A DNA stretch of 9,788 nucleotides from an uncultured Collinsella sp. (GCA_900761995.1 CAAFEY010000104.1:1-9788), one strand, 5' to 3'; counted from the first letter of the stretch, positions 1 to 6,804 are shown. Numbers and translations: made by a program. Notes: generated by a model not told the origin, from the sequence alone.

Positions 1-22
1 CGCGAGAGACGAAAGGGAAGAC

Positions 23-1099
23 ATGAGTCTGATTGATGATCTGGTCAAACTCGAGGAAGAGGCCAAGGAGCTCGTCGCAGGCGCCGACGACGCAGCCAAG
101 CTCGAGGCTGCGCGCGTTGAGCTGCTCGGCCGCAAGGGCCGCATCACCGGCCTGATGCGCATGATGGGCAAGCTCGCCCCCGAGGATCGTCCCGTGATGG
201 GCAAGCGAGCCAACGAGATGCGCCAGCTGATTGAGGGGATGCTCGACGAGCGCAACACCGAGATGAAGGCCGCCGCCCTCAAGCGCGCACTGGAGCACGA
301 CGCCGTCGACATCACGCTGCCGGGCATCCGTCCGCAGATCGGCCACCAGCACCTGATCAAGCAGATTATCGAGGAGGCCGAGGACATCTTCTGCGGCATC
401 GGCTACACCGTCGAGTCCGGCCCCATGGTCGACACCTCCTACTACAACTTCACCGCGCTCAACGCCCCCATGGATCACCCGAGCCGCTCGGCCCGCGATA
501 CCTTCTACGTGGTCGACAACAACCCCGGCAGCGTCGCGCACCCCGAGGCTCACGCCCACGGCGAGTCCGACGTGCTGCTGCGCACCCAGACTTCGGGCGT
601 GCAGATCCACACTATGGAGTCGCAGAAGCCGCCCATCTACATGATCTGCCCGGGCACCGTCTACCGTCCCGACACGGCCGATGCCTGCCACCTGCCGCAG
701 TTCAACCAGATCGAGGGCCTGGTCGTCGACGAGGGCATCACCTTTGGCGACCTGAAGGGCACGCTCGACTACTTTGTTAAGTGCATGTTTGGCGAGGATC
801 GCAAGACGCGTTACCGCCCGCACTTCTTCCCCTTCACCGAGCCCAGCTGCGAGGTGGACGTGAGCTGCCACGTGTGCGGCGGCAAGGGCTGCAACTTCTG
901 CAAGCACAGCGGCTGGATCGAGATCTTGGGCTGCGGCATGGTCGACCCCAACGTCCTGATCAACTGCGGCATCGACCCCGAGAAGTACACCGGCTTCGCC
1001 TTTGGTATTGGCGCCGAGCGCGTCGCGGCCCTGCGCTACGACCTGCCGGACCTCAGAACGCTCATGACAGGCGATATGCGCTTCCTCAACCAATTTTAG
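23..1099 (+). CDS. pheS: Phenylalanine--tRNA ligase alpha subunit
   Basis: Catalytic subunit of the cytoplasmic alpha2-beta2 class II synthetase that charges tRNA-Phe with phenylalanine at the cost of ATP. The 358-residue protein begins with a helical, charged N-terminal region (about 1-90), which in this family contacts tRNA, followed by the class II catalytic core. Visible landmarks are RTQTSGVQ (187-194), which helps hold the substrate amino group, motif 2 (GTVYRPD, 211-217, then FNQIEG, 227-232), and motif 3 (FGIGAER, 327-333). The residue of the phenylalanine pocket that gates substrate size is the normal alanine (A326). A cysteine cluster C282-x2-C285-x4-C290-x2-C293 resembles that of Firmicutes PheS. 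The protein is somewhat longer than usual because of a His-containing insert at about 163-183. An AAGGGAAG ribosome site lies 2 bases before the ATG. It is followed by pheT, presumably in one operon. Confidence 0.97.
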   Translation: MSLIDDLVKLEEEAKELVAGADDAAKLEAARVELLGRKGRITGLMRMMGKLAPEDRPVMGKRANEMRQLIEGMLDERNTEMKAAALKRALEHDAVDITLPGIRPQIGHQHLIKQIIEEAEDIFCGIGYTVESGPMVDTSYYNFTALNAPMDHPSRSARDTFYVVDNNPGSVAHPEAHAHGESDVLLRTQTSGVQIHTMESQKPPIYMICPGTVYRPDTADACHLPQFNQIEGLVVDEGITFGDLKGTLDYFVKCMFGEDRKTRYRPHFFPFTEPSCEVDVSCHVCGGKGCNFCKHSGWIEILGCGMVDPNVLINCGIDPEKYTGFAFGIGAERVAALRYDLPDLRTLMTGDMRFLNQF

Positions 1100-1105
1100 G
1101 CTTGC

Positions 1106-1192
1106 CCAGGCACCCCATCTTGGCGTTCAAACCGTCGCTCGCGTACCTTTAGTACGCGTCGCTCCTCTTTCACGCCAACCTGGGGCACCTGG
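1106..1192. repeat. 87-bp imperfect palindrome between pheS and pheT
   Basis: Two 21-base outer arms (1106-1126 and 1172-1192) are complementary at 17 of 21 positions. An inner perfect 6-bp stem, GCGTAC (1141-1146) with GTACGC (1152-1157), closes a 5-base loop on exactly the same centre (1149). The segments between the inner and outer stems do not pair, and GTCGCTC appears as a direct repeat on both sides of the inner stem (1134-1140 and 1158-1164). No T-run follows, so it does not look like an intrinsic terminator. It may be a REP-like dispersed intergenic palindrome, or a hairpin that tunes mRNA stability or pheS:pheT ratio. The repeat status cannot be judged from a single copy. Confidence 0.7.
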
Positions 1193-1262
1193 ACAACCCT
1201 AAGGCGAACGTCTTCATTTGATATTTCCTCCCTATGCGGAGATTAAGAACTAGGAGAGCTAT

Positions 1263-3716
1263 ATGCGCGTTTCTTACGACTGGCTCAAGACCATGATCGA
1301 TATTCCGGAGGATCCCAAGACCCTTTCGGACGAATATATCCGTACCGGCACCGAGGTCGAGGCGATCGACACCGTGGGCGAGTCCTTCGACCACGTGGTG
1401 ACTGCCAAGGTGCTCACCAAGACCCCGCACCCCGATAGCGACCACATGTATGTGTGCTCGGTCGACGTGGGTGACAAGAACCTCGACGCTGACGGCAATC
1501 CCGCTCCGCTGCAGATCGTCTGCGGCGCGCAGAACTTCGAGGCCGGCGACCACATCGTCACGGCCATGATCGGCGCAGTCCTGCCCGGCGACGTCAAGAT
1601 CAAGAAGAGCAAGCTTCGCGGCGTCGTGTCCATGGGCATGAACTGCTCTGCGCGCGAACTCGGCCTGGGCGGCGACCACTCCGGCATCATGATCCTGCCC
1701 GAGGATACGCCCTGCGGCATGCCGTTTGCCGAGTACGTGGGCTCGAGTGATACTGTGCTCGACTGCGAGATCACGCCCAACCGTCCCGATTGCCTGTCCA
1801 TGATCGGCATGGCCCGCGAGACCGGCGCCATCTTCGACCGTGATTTCCACGTTGAGCTGCCCGCCATCAAGATCGAGACCGGCCGCGCGACCGACGACGA
1901 GCTTTCGGTCGAGATTGCCGACGAGGGCCTGTGCGACCGCTATGTCGCCCGCATCGTGCGCAACGTGAAGGTCGGCCCGTCGCCCGACTGGATGGTCAAG
2001 CGCCTCAACGCCCTGGGCGTGCGCCCGCACAACAACATCGTCGACATCACCAACTATGTGATGATGCTCACCGGTCAGCCGCTGCACGCCTTTGACCTGG
2101 ACACCTTTGCCGAGCGCGATGGCCACCGCCGCGTGGTGGTTCGCGCCGCCCAGCAGGATGAGAAGTTCACGACGCTCGACGGCGAGGAGCGTACGCTCGA
2201 CGCCGGCATGGGCCTTATCACCGACGGCGAGCGCCCCGTGGCGCTGGCCGGCGTTATGGGCGGCATGGATTCCGAGATCGAGGACGATACCGTCGACGTG
2301 ATGGTCGAGAGCGCCTGCTTCAACGCCGGTCGCACCTCGCACACCAGCCGCGATCTGTCGCTGATCTCCGACGCCTCCATTCGCTTTGAGCGCCAGGTCG
2401 ACGAGACCGGCTGCGTGGATGTCGCCAACGTTACCTGCGCGCTGATCGAGGAGATCGCCGACGGCGAGGTTGCTCCCGGCTATGTCGACGTTTTCCCCGC
2501 GCCCAAGACCATCGACAGCATTAAGCTGCGCCTGGCCCGCGTGCACGCCATTTGCGGTGCCGACATCGAGCCCGACTTTATCGAGCGTTCGCTCACCCGT
2601 CTGGGCTGCACCGTCGAGCGCGACGGCGAGGACTTTATGGTTACCCCGCCGAGCTTCCGTCCCGACCTGCCGCGCGAGATCGACCTGATCGAGGAGGTCC
2701 TGCGCCTATGGGGCATGGGCCGTGTGACGGCGACCATCCCGGCCGCTAAGAACCACATCGGCGGCCTGACTCTCGAGCAGAAGCTCACCCGCAAGGTCGG
2801 CGAGATCCTGCGCGCCTGCGGCCTCAACGAGACCACGACCTTTGGCTTTGCCGCCCCGGGCGACCTGGAGAAGATCGGCATGCCCACCGAGGGTCGCGGC
2901 TGCCCCGTGGTGCTCATGAACCCGCTGGTGGCCGAGCAGACCGAGATGCGCCGCTCACTGCTGCCGGGCCTGCTGCAATCCGTGGCCTACAACGAGGCGC
3001 ACGGTACGCCCAACGTGCACCTGTACGAGGTCGGCAGCCTGTTCCATGGCCGCGAAAACGCCAGCCTGCCCAAGGAGACCAAGTCCGTCGCGGGCGTGCT
3101 TTCGGGCCAGTGGAGCGAGCAGTCTTGGAACATGAAGTACCGCAAGCTGCGCTTTTTCTTTGGCAAGGGCATTGTCGAGGAGCTGCTCGCCCAACTGCGC
3201 ATCGAGAAGGTTCGCTTCCGTCCCGTCGAGGGCGAGGGCTACGCTTTCTTGCAGCCGGGTCGTGCCGCCGAGGTTCTGTCCGGCGGTACCGTGCTGGGCT
3301 GGGTCGGCGAGATTCACCCCGAGGCGCGCGAGGCGATGGGTATCGATGAGGTCGTCGTTGCCTTTGAGCTCGATCTGGACAAGCTGATCAAGGGCGCCCG
3401 CAACCAGGAGAACTATCGCGAGTTCTCGCAGTACCCGGCTGTTGAGCACGATCTTGCCATTGTGGTCGACAACGCCGTGACTTGCGAGGACCTTGAGCGT
3501 CGCATTACCAGCGCCGGCGGCAAGCTGCTCGAGGGCGTGCGCCTGTTCGATGTCTACCGCGATCCGGTCCGCGTGGGCGTGGGCAAAAAGTCCATGGCCT
3601 TTGCGCTCACGTATCGCTCAGACGACCACACGCTCACCAGCGAAGAGGTCGAGAAGGCGCACCAGAAGATTGTCACCAAGGTGTGCAAGGGCGTAAACGG
3701 CGAGGTCCGCTCGTAA
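1263..3716 (+). CDS. pheT: Phenylalanine--tRNA ligase beta subunit
   Basis: Large subunit of phenylalanyl-tRNA synthetase. It has the structural, tRNA-binding and editing domains and is of full normal length (817 residues). Domains in order: an N-terminal segment; an EMAP-type OB fold (about 40-155, with KSKLRGVVSMGM at 115-126); the B3/B4 editing domain that hydrolyses mischarged Tyr-tRNA-Phe (about 210-390, with NIVDITNYVM at 258-267); the B5 DNA-binding-like domain (about 418-485); the catalytic-core-like but inactive domain (about 490-705); and the C-terminal ferredoxin-like anticodon-binding domain (about 718-815, starting YREFSQYPAVEHD). An AGGAG site at 1252-1256 lies 6 bases before the ATG, which supports this start. 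The 163-bp gap after pheS is long for this gene pair and holds a palindrome. Co-transcription with pheS is inferred from orientation and function. Confidence 0.97.
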   Translation: MRVSYDWLKTMIDIPEDPKTLSDEYIRTGTEVEAIDTVGESFDHVVTAKVLTKTPHPDSDHMYVCSVDVGDKNLDADGNPAPLQIVCGAQNFEAGDHIVTAMIGAVLPGDVKIKKSKLRGVVSMGMNCSARELGLGGDHSGIMILPEDTPCGMPFAEYVGSSDTVLDCEITPNRPDCLSMIGMARETGAIFDRDFHVELPAIKIETGRATDDELSVEIADEGLCDRYVARIVRNVKVGPSPDWMVKRLNALGVRPHNNIVDITNYVMMLTGQPLHAFDLDTFAERDGHRRVVVRAAQQDEKFTTLDGEERTLDAGMGLITDGERPVALAGVMGGMDSEIEDDTVDVMVESACFNAGRTSHTSRDLSLISDASIRFERQVDETGCVDVANVTCALIEEIADGEVAPGYVDVFPAPKTIDSIKLRLARVHAICGADIEPDFIERSLTRLGCTVERDGEDFMVTPPSFRPDLPREIDLIEEVLRLWGMGRVTATIPAAKNHIGGLTLEQKLTRKVGEILRACGLNETTTFGFAAPGDLEKIGMPTEGRGCPVVLMNPLVAEQTEMRRSLLPGLLQSVAYNEAHGTPNVHLYEVGSLFHGRENASLPKETKSVAGVLSGQWSEQSWNMKYRKLRFFFGKGIVEELLAQLRIEKVRFRPVEGEGYAFLQPGRAAEVLSGGTVLGWVGEIHPEAREAMGIDEVVVAFELDLDKLIKGARNQENYREFSQYPAVEHDLAIVVDNAVTCEDLERRITSAGGKLLEGVRLFDVYRDPVRVGVGKKSMAFALTYRSDDHTLTSEEVEKAHQKIVTKVCKGVNGEVRS

Positions 3717-3728
3717 TCTTTGCCGTTT

Positions 3729-3823
3729 GGAACCCGCCCCCTGCGGGGTTTTCACGGCAACGTCCTCGCCGCTTCGCGGCTGCGGGATGTTGCCTTAGAA
3801 AACCCCTCTCGAGGGCGGGTTCC
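3729..3823. repeat. 95-bp composite palindrome downstream of pheT
   Basis: The ends are an 11-bp perfect inverted repeat, GGAACCCGCCC (3729-3739) against GGGCGGGTTCC (3813-3823). Inside that, GGGGTTTTC (3744-3752) faces GAAAACCCC, and GGCAAC faces GTTGCC. The centre is a perfect GCCGC-TTC-GCGGC hairpin (3768-3780). Each outer half is itself a small hairpin ending in GGGGTTTT when read inward, so the element resembles two convergent terminators around a central stem. Nearby genes all run on the plus strand, so a two-way terminator is not needed for position. A dispersed palindromic repeat (REP/BIME or small MITE type) is an equally good reading. Confidence 0.7.
3731..3751 (+). terminator. Probable terminator of pheST
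   Basis: Starting 14 bases after the pheT stop, AACCCGC, a CCCCT loop and GCGGGG are followed by TTTTC. The stem is short but GC-rich and the T-run has four bases. It forms the left arm of the larger palindrome at 3729-3823, so the longer fold may compete with it. Confidence 0.5.
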
Positions 3824-3827
3824 TGCG

Positions 3828-3923
3828 TTAACCTTGTTGCGAGCGGACCGCACCTTCTTCCGGGTGACCGGAAAGTTGGGAGTGCATGGGCCCTTTATTG
3901 GGCGGTGTGTGGACCTGGGTTAA
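3828..3923 (+). ncRNA. Candidate structured RNA upstream of the metal transporter
   Basis: A closing stem TTAACC (3828-3833) with GGTTAA (3918-3923) encloses a second stem, CGCACC (3849-3854) with GGTGTG (3904-3909, one G-U pair). Within that are two hairpins: TTCCGG-GTGA-CCGGAA (3858-3873, with a GNRA-type tetraloop) and GCCC-TTTATT-GGGC (3890-3903). A terminator-like hairpin follows at 3942. Layout and position would suit a metal- or cofactor-sensing leader. However, I see no B12-box of a cobalamin riboswitch and no match to the NiCo consensus that I recall, and the best promoter lies downstream of it. It could equally be the pheT 3' region or a chance fold. Confidence 0.3.
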
Positions 3924-3941
3924 TAACGTACGTATTGCAAG

Positions 3942-3976
3942 GGCGTGCTGCGTTGTCGGCGGTGCGCCTTTTTGTT
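3942..3976 (+). terminator. Terminator-like hairpin upstream of cbiM
   Basis: GGCGTGC (3942-3948) can pair with GTGCGCC (3962-3968) through 7 pairs including two G-U. A shorter GGCG-GTG-CGCC stem is the alternative. TTTTTGTT follows directly. It would stop read-through from pheST into the transporter operon, or act as the expression platform of the candidate RNA at 3828-3923. It overlaps the predicted cbiM promoter. Confidence 0.5.
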
Positions 3977-3981
3977 AGTAT
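3953..3981 (+). promoter_or_regulatory. Predicted promoter of the cbiMQO operon
   Basis: A -35-like TTGTCG (3953-3958) is separated by 17 bases from TAGTAT (3976-3981), which is preceded by TG to give an extended -10 (TGtTAGTAT). Transcription would begin near 3988, just before the inverted repeat at 3991-4018. Each hexamer matches the sigma-A consensus at 4 of 6 positions. Confidence 0.55.
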
Positions 3982-3990
3982 GCAGAGTCG

Positions 3991-4018
3991 GTGTTACGGA
4001 TTGTTGGAAACGTAACAC
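3991..4018. promoter_or_regulatory. Predicted NikR-type operator
   Basis: A perfect inverted repeat, GTGTTACG-N12-CGTAACAC, which reads as GTGTTAC-N14-GTAACAC. This equals the GTGTTAC-N13/14-GTAACAC class of sites described for Geobacter-type NikR (a nickel-dependent ribbon-helix-helix repressor); it is not the GTATGA-N16-TCATAC site of E. coli. It lies at the predicted transcription start, 25 bases before the cbiM start codon, where a bound repressor would block the promoter. No regulator gene is in the window, so the protein that binds is inferred. Confidence 0.65.
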
Positions 4019-4042
4019 GCAACGTTCTGATTGAGAGAGCTC

Positions 4043-5128
4043 ATGCATATTCCAGATAATTATCTGTCCCCGCAGACCGATGCCGTCATGGCGGTGGCGA
4101 TGGTGCCCGTTTGGGTCCACTGCATCAAGAAGGTGCGCGCCACGCTCGATCGCGAGCATATGGCGTTCCTGGGCATCTGCGCCGCATTCTCCTTTCTGCT
4201 CATGATGTTTAACGTTCCGCTGCCCGGCGGCACCACAGGCCACGCCGTCGGCGGCGCGCTCATCGCGCTGCTGCTAGGCCCGGAGGCCGCGGCCATCGCG
4301 GTCTCGGTCGCGCTGGCGTTGCAGGCGCTGCTGTTTGGCGACGGCGGTATCCTGTCCTTTGGCGCCAACTGCTTTAACATGGCCTTCGTGCTGCCGTTTG
4401 CCGCTGCTATCGTGTTCCGTGCGCTCAACAGCCGTTTGCGCGACAAGAACTGGGGCACCTCGGTTTCGGCCATCGTAAGCGGCTGGGTCGGCCTGTGCCT
4501 GGCGGCCCTGTGCGCGGCGATCGAGTTTGGTATTCAGCCCATGCTCTTTACGAATGCTTCGGGCGCTCCGCTGTACTGCCCCTTCCCGCTGTCCGTGGCT
4601 ATTCCTGCCATGTTGATCCCGCATATGCTGGTTGCCGGCGTGATCGAGGGCGTGGCGACGGCCGCCATCTACGGTTTCATTAAGAAGACGGCGCCGAGCG
4701 TTATCGTCGGGCCCGAAGCCGTCGATGGCCAGCTTGCTGCCGAGGGCGCTGCCGCCAAGAAGACCTCGCTGGTCCCCACGCTCATCCTGGTCGCCGTGCT
4801 TGTCGTGGCCACGCCGCTGGGCCTGCTGGCCACGGGTGACGCCTGGGGCGAGTGGGACGCCGAGGGCGCCGCGACTGCCGTTCAGGAGGCTGGCGACGAC
4901 AGCCTGCAGGCTTCAGTCGGCCTCGACACCCCGACCTTTGCCGATGCCCTGCCCACGGGCGATTATCTGCAGGCCTATTCCGAGGAACAGGGCCTTGGCT
5001 TTGCCGGCCAGGCTGCGATGTATATTCTTTCGGGCGTGATTGGCGTGGCGGTGCTCACCATCGCATTCCGCCTGGTCTCGCTGACGGTCAGGGAAAGCGG
5101 TGCTCATGGCAATAGCCGAGCTGCCTAG
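4043..5128 (+). CDS. cbiM: ECF transporter metal-binding membrane subunit CbiM/NikM
   Basis: Substrate-specific membrane component of an energy-coupling-factor importer for Co2+ or Ni2+. The protein (361 residues) starts MHIPDNYLSP, and PGGTTGH places a histidine at exactly position 67. In NikM structures the metal sits in a square plane made by Met1, His2 and His67. This fixes the ATG at 4043 as the start, since an upstream in-frame TTG at 4031 would bury the essential N-terminus; GAGAG at 4033-4037 serves as a ribosome site. Further family motifs are LFGDGG (97-102) and GANCFNMA (107-114). About six hydrophobic helices span 11-215. After a linker a C-terminal domain follows (about 243-347: helix, outside loop with ATPLGLLATGDAWGEW, helix) and resembles the small CbiN/NikN (PDGLE-like) subunit, so none is encoded separately. 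The operator upstream points to nickel, the family name to cobalt. Confidence 0.93.
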   Translation: MHIPDNYLSPQTDAVMAVAMVPVWVHCIKKVRATLDREHMAFLGICAAFSFLLMMFNVPLPGGTTGHAVGGALIALLLGPEAAAIAVSVALALQALLFGDGGILSFGANCFNMAFVLPFAAAIVFRALNSRLRDKNWGTSVSAIVSGWVGLCLAALCAAIEFGIQPMLFTNASGAPLYCPFPLSVAIPAMLIPHMLVAGVIEGVATAAIYGFIKKTAPSVIVGPEAVDGQLAAEGAAAKKTSLVPTLILVAVLVVATPLGLLATGDAWGEWDAEGAATAVQEAGDDSLQASVGLDTPTFADALPTGDYLQAYSEEQGLGFAGQAAMYILSGVIGVAVLTIAFRLVSLTVRESGAHGNSRAA

Positions 5129-5942
5129 CTGGCTTGCGGTCGAGCAGTGTTACGAGCCCGCGGGGGCTCGGCATCGTGTAATGCAAAAGAATGTCCTGCA
5201 CCTGGCGAGCCTGCTTGAGCGGGTTCGCCTGGGTGGAGGCGCGAACGAGGGCGGGTCGATGGTCGACCGCGCCCTTTCTTGCGTTTCGGCTCCGGTGCGC
5301 CTGGTGGGGATGTTCGTCTGCGTTCTGTGCGTGTGTCTGACGCAAAGCCCGCTGTACCTGATGTTGATGGCGGCGATCGCGTTGGTGCTGGTCGCGGTGC
5401 GCCCCGTACGCGGGCTGCGCGCTACCTTTGTGCCGGCGTTGGCTGCCGCGGGGTTTGCCGTGGTTCTGGCGCTGCCTGCCCTGCTGCTGGGTGCTTCTGC
5501 CACGGGCGCCATGCTCAAGATTGCACTCAAGACGTTCATTAACGTGTCGCTGGTGCTGGGTGTTTCGTGGACGCTCACCTGGAGCCGCATGTCGGCGGCG
5601 CTTAAGATGCTGCACCTGCCCGACGAGGTCATCTTTACTTTCGATATGGCGCTCAAGCATATCGAGGTGCTGGGACGCACGGCGCACGATCTGTGCGAAT
5701 CGGTCATGCTGCGCAGCGTCGGTTCCGCGCCTGCGGGTTTTTCGCGCACCGACTCGCTGGCGGGTATCATGGGCATGACGTTTATCAAGGCGATGGAGTG
5801 CAGCCGCGCGATGGACGAGGCTATGCTTTGCCGCGGCTTTGCCGGCGTGTATCCGGCGCCTGCACGCGCCGGGTTTGGCTGGCACGATGCGGTCTATGCG
5901 GCCGGCGTGGTTCTGCTCGCCGTGTTGTGCGCGGTGCTGTAG
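5106..5942 (+). CDS. cbiQ: ECF transporter transmembrane T component CbiQ
   Basis: Scaffold membrane protein that links the metal-binding subunit to the ATPase and transmits the power stroke. The 278-residue protein has hydrophobic stretches at about 64-98, 103-130, 135-158 and 262-278. Between them is a charged cytoplasmic region containing the two short arginine motifs of coupling helices: MLRSVG (201-206) and MLCRGF (240-245), where many relatives have Ala-Arg-Gly. The region before the first membrane segment is long (about 60 residues). The start is uncertain: ATG 5106 lies 11 bases after AGGGA (5090-5094), and an in-frame GTG at 5100 lies 5 bases after it. Either way the gene overlaps the end of cbiM, so the two are translationally coupled. 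A perfect 7-bp hairpin (5153-5170) sits inside the early coding region. Confidence 0.9.
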   Translation: MAIAELPSWLAVEQCYEPAGARHRVMQKNVLHLASLLERVRLGGGANEGGSMVDRALSCVSAPVRLVGMFVCVLCVCLTQSPLYLMLMAAIALVLVAVRPVRGLRATFVPALAAAGFAVVLALPALLLGASATGAMLKIALKTFINVSLVLGVSWTLTWSRMSAALKMLHLPDEVIFTFDMALKHIEVLGRTAHDLCESVMLRSVGSAPAGFSRTDSLAGIMGMTFIKAMECSRAMDEAMLCRGFAGVYPAPARAGFGWHDAVYAAGVVLLAVLCAVL

Positions 5943-5972
5943 GCGCTGCTGGTTCCGGCTGGGGATGCAACT

Positions 5973-5981
5973 AGGGAAGGG
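5973..5981 (+). promoter_or_regulatory. Ribosome binding site that sets the cbiO start
   Basis: AGGGAAGGG lies 7 bases before TTG 5989. The nearest in-frame ATG codons fit badly: 5965 lies upstream of this site and 6001 is 19 bases after it. This favours a TTG start for cbiO. Confidence 0.6.
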
Positions 5982-5988
5982 CGACGTT

Positions 5989-6759
5989 TTGACGATCGAT
6001 ATGAATAGTGCGGCGGGCACGAACGGTGCGGGCGGCGCCGAGGCCACGCCGCTCATCGAGCTGCGCGACGTGGTGTTCTCCTATGCGGGCCATACGGTTG
6101 TCGATGGTGTGTCGCTGCAGGTCGATCGTGGTGAACTCGTTGCCCTGCTCGGTCCCAACGGCTGCGGTAAGACGACGATTATGCGCCTTATTAACGGCCT
6201 TGAACTCGCGGACGCAGGGGTATACCTGTTTGACGGGCACGCGATCGACGCGGCGTTTCTAAAGGATTCCGCGGCCGCTCAGCGTTTTCATCAGCGCGTA
6301 GGTTTTGTGTTTCAAAATGCCGACGCCCAGCTGTTCTGCGCTACGGTGGGCGAGGAAGTTGCTTTTGGTCCCGCGCAGATGGGGCTGCCGGCAGACGAGC
6401 TCGAGCGCCGCGTGCGCGATGCCATGGAGCTGTTCCAGGTTGCCGATCTGGTCGATGCCTCGCCCTATCAGCTTTCGGGCGGGCAAAAGAAGCGCGTGGC
6501 GCTGGCTGCCGTCGTGTCGATGAACCCCGATATCCTGGTGCTCGACGAGCCTACCAACGGACTTGACGAGGACTCGTGCGACATCGTGGTCAACTTTCTA
6601 CTGGCCTATGTTGCTGCCGGTAAGACGGTCTTGATGAGTACGCACCATCAAGATTTGGTGCGCCGCCTGGGGGCCCGTGCCATCTATATCGATCGATATC
6701 ACCATGTGGTCGAGGCGCCCGTGCCGTCGTATGGAACCGAAAGCGGTGCTGCGGAATAG
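5989..6759 (+). CDS. cbiO: ECF transporter ATP-binding subunit CbiO
   Basis: Cytoplasmic ABC ATPase that powers metal uptake through CbiQ and CbiM. With a TTG start the protein has 256 residues and all ATPase motifs are intact: Walker A GPNGCGKT (55-62), Q-loop VFQNADAQLF (107-116), signature LSGGQKKR (162-169), Walker B ILVLDE (182-187) followed by PTNGLDE, and the switch histidine in STHH (217-220). The FQN.D.QLF form of the Q-loop is typical of ECF ATPases. The start was chosen from the ribosome site at 5973-5981. ATG 6001, which removes only four residues, is the main alternative. The gene follows cbiQ after 46 bases and ends the operon. Only one ATPase gene is present, so the transporter presumably uses a CbiO homodimer, as other CbiMQO systems do. 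Confidence 0.94.
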   Translation: MTIDMNSAAGTNGAGGAEATPLIELRDVVFSYAGHTVVDGVSLQVDRGELVALLGPNGCGKTTIMRLINGLELADAGVYLFDGHAIDAAFLKDSAAAQRFHQRVGFVFQNADAQLFCATVGEEVAFGPAQMGLPADELERRVRDAMELFQVADLVDASPYQLSGGQKKRVALAAVVSMNPDILVLDEPTNGLDEDSCDIVVNFLLAYVAAGKTVLMSTHHQDLVRRLGARAIYIDRYHHVVEAPVPSYGTESGAAE

Positions 6760-6779
6760 TTGCTGCGTAGAGGATGCGT

Positions 6780-6797
6780 AGCCGCCCGCGCGGCTTT
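6780..6797 (+). terminator. Possible weak terminator after cbiO
   Basis: AGCCGC-CCGC-GCGGCT (6780-6795) is a perfect 6-bp GC-rich stem with a 4-base loop, 20 bases after the cbiO stop, followed by only TT before GCC. The short T-run makes termination doubtful, but the position fits the end of the transporter operon. Confidence 0.35.
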
Positions 6798-6804
6798 GCC
6801 GTGA

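Noticed and set aside
1170..2546. Long open frame on the minus strand opposite pheT (458 codons)
   Set aside because: The product is an Ala/Gly/His/Asp-rich string typical of the antisense frame of a high-GC gene. pheT on the other strand is complete and unmistakable.
3683..4015. 110-codon plus-strand frame across the pheT-cbiM gap
   Set aside because: It overlaps the end of pheT and runs through the palindrome, terminator-like hairpins and promoter; composition is unlike the neighbouring genes.
3717..4042. Cobalamin riboswitch upstream of cbiM
   Set aside because: Expected for cbi genes, but the conserved B12-box and the GCCACTG core are absent. The operator and an unrecognised fold are seen instead.
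4031..4042. TTG start for cbiM four codons upstream
   Set aside because: CbiM/NikM needs the free N-terminal Met-His to bind metal. His67 falls at exactly the family position only with ATG 4043.
5147..5154. Second GTGTTACG, a possible extra NikR half-site in cbiQ
   Set aside because: There is no inverted partner at the required spacing and it lies within coding sequence; most likely chance.
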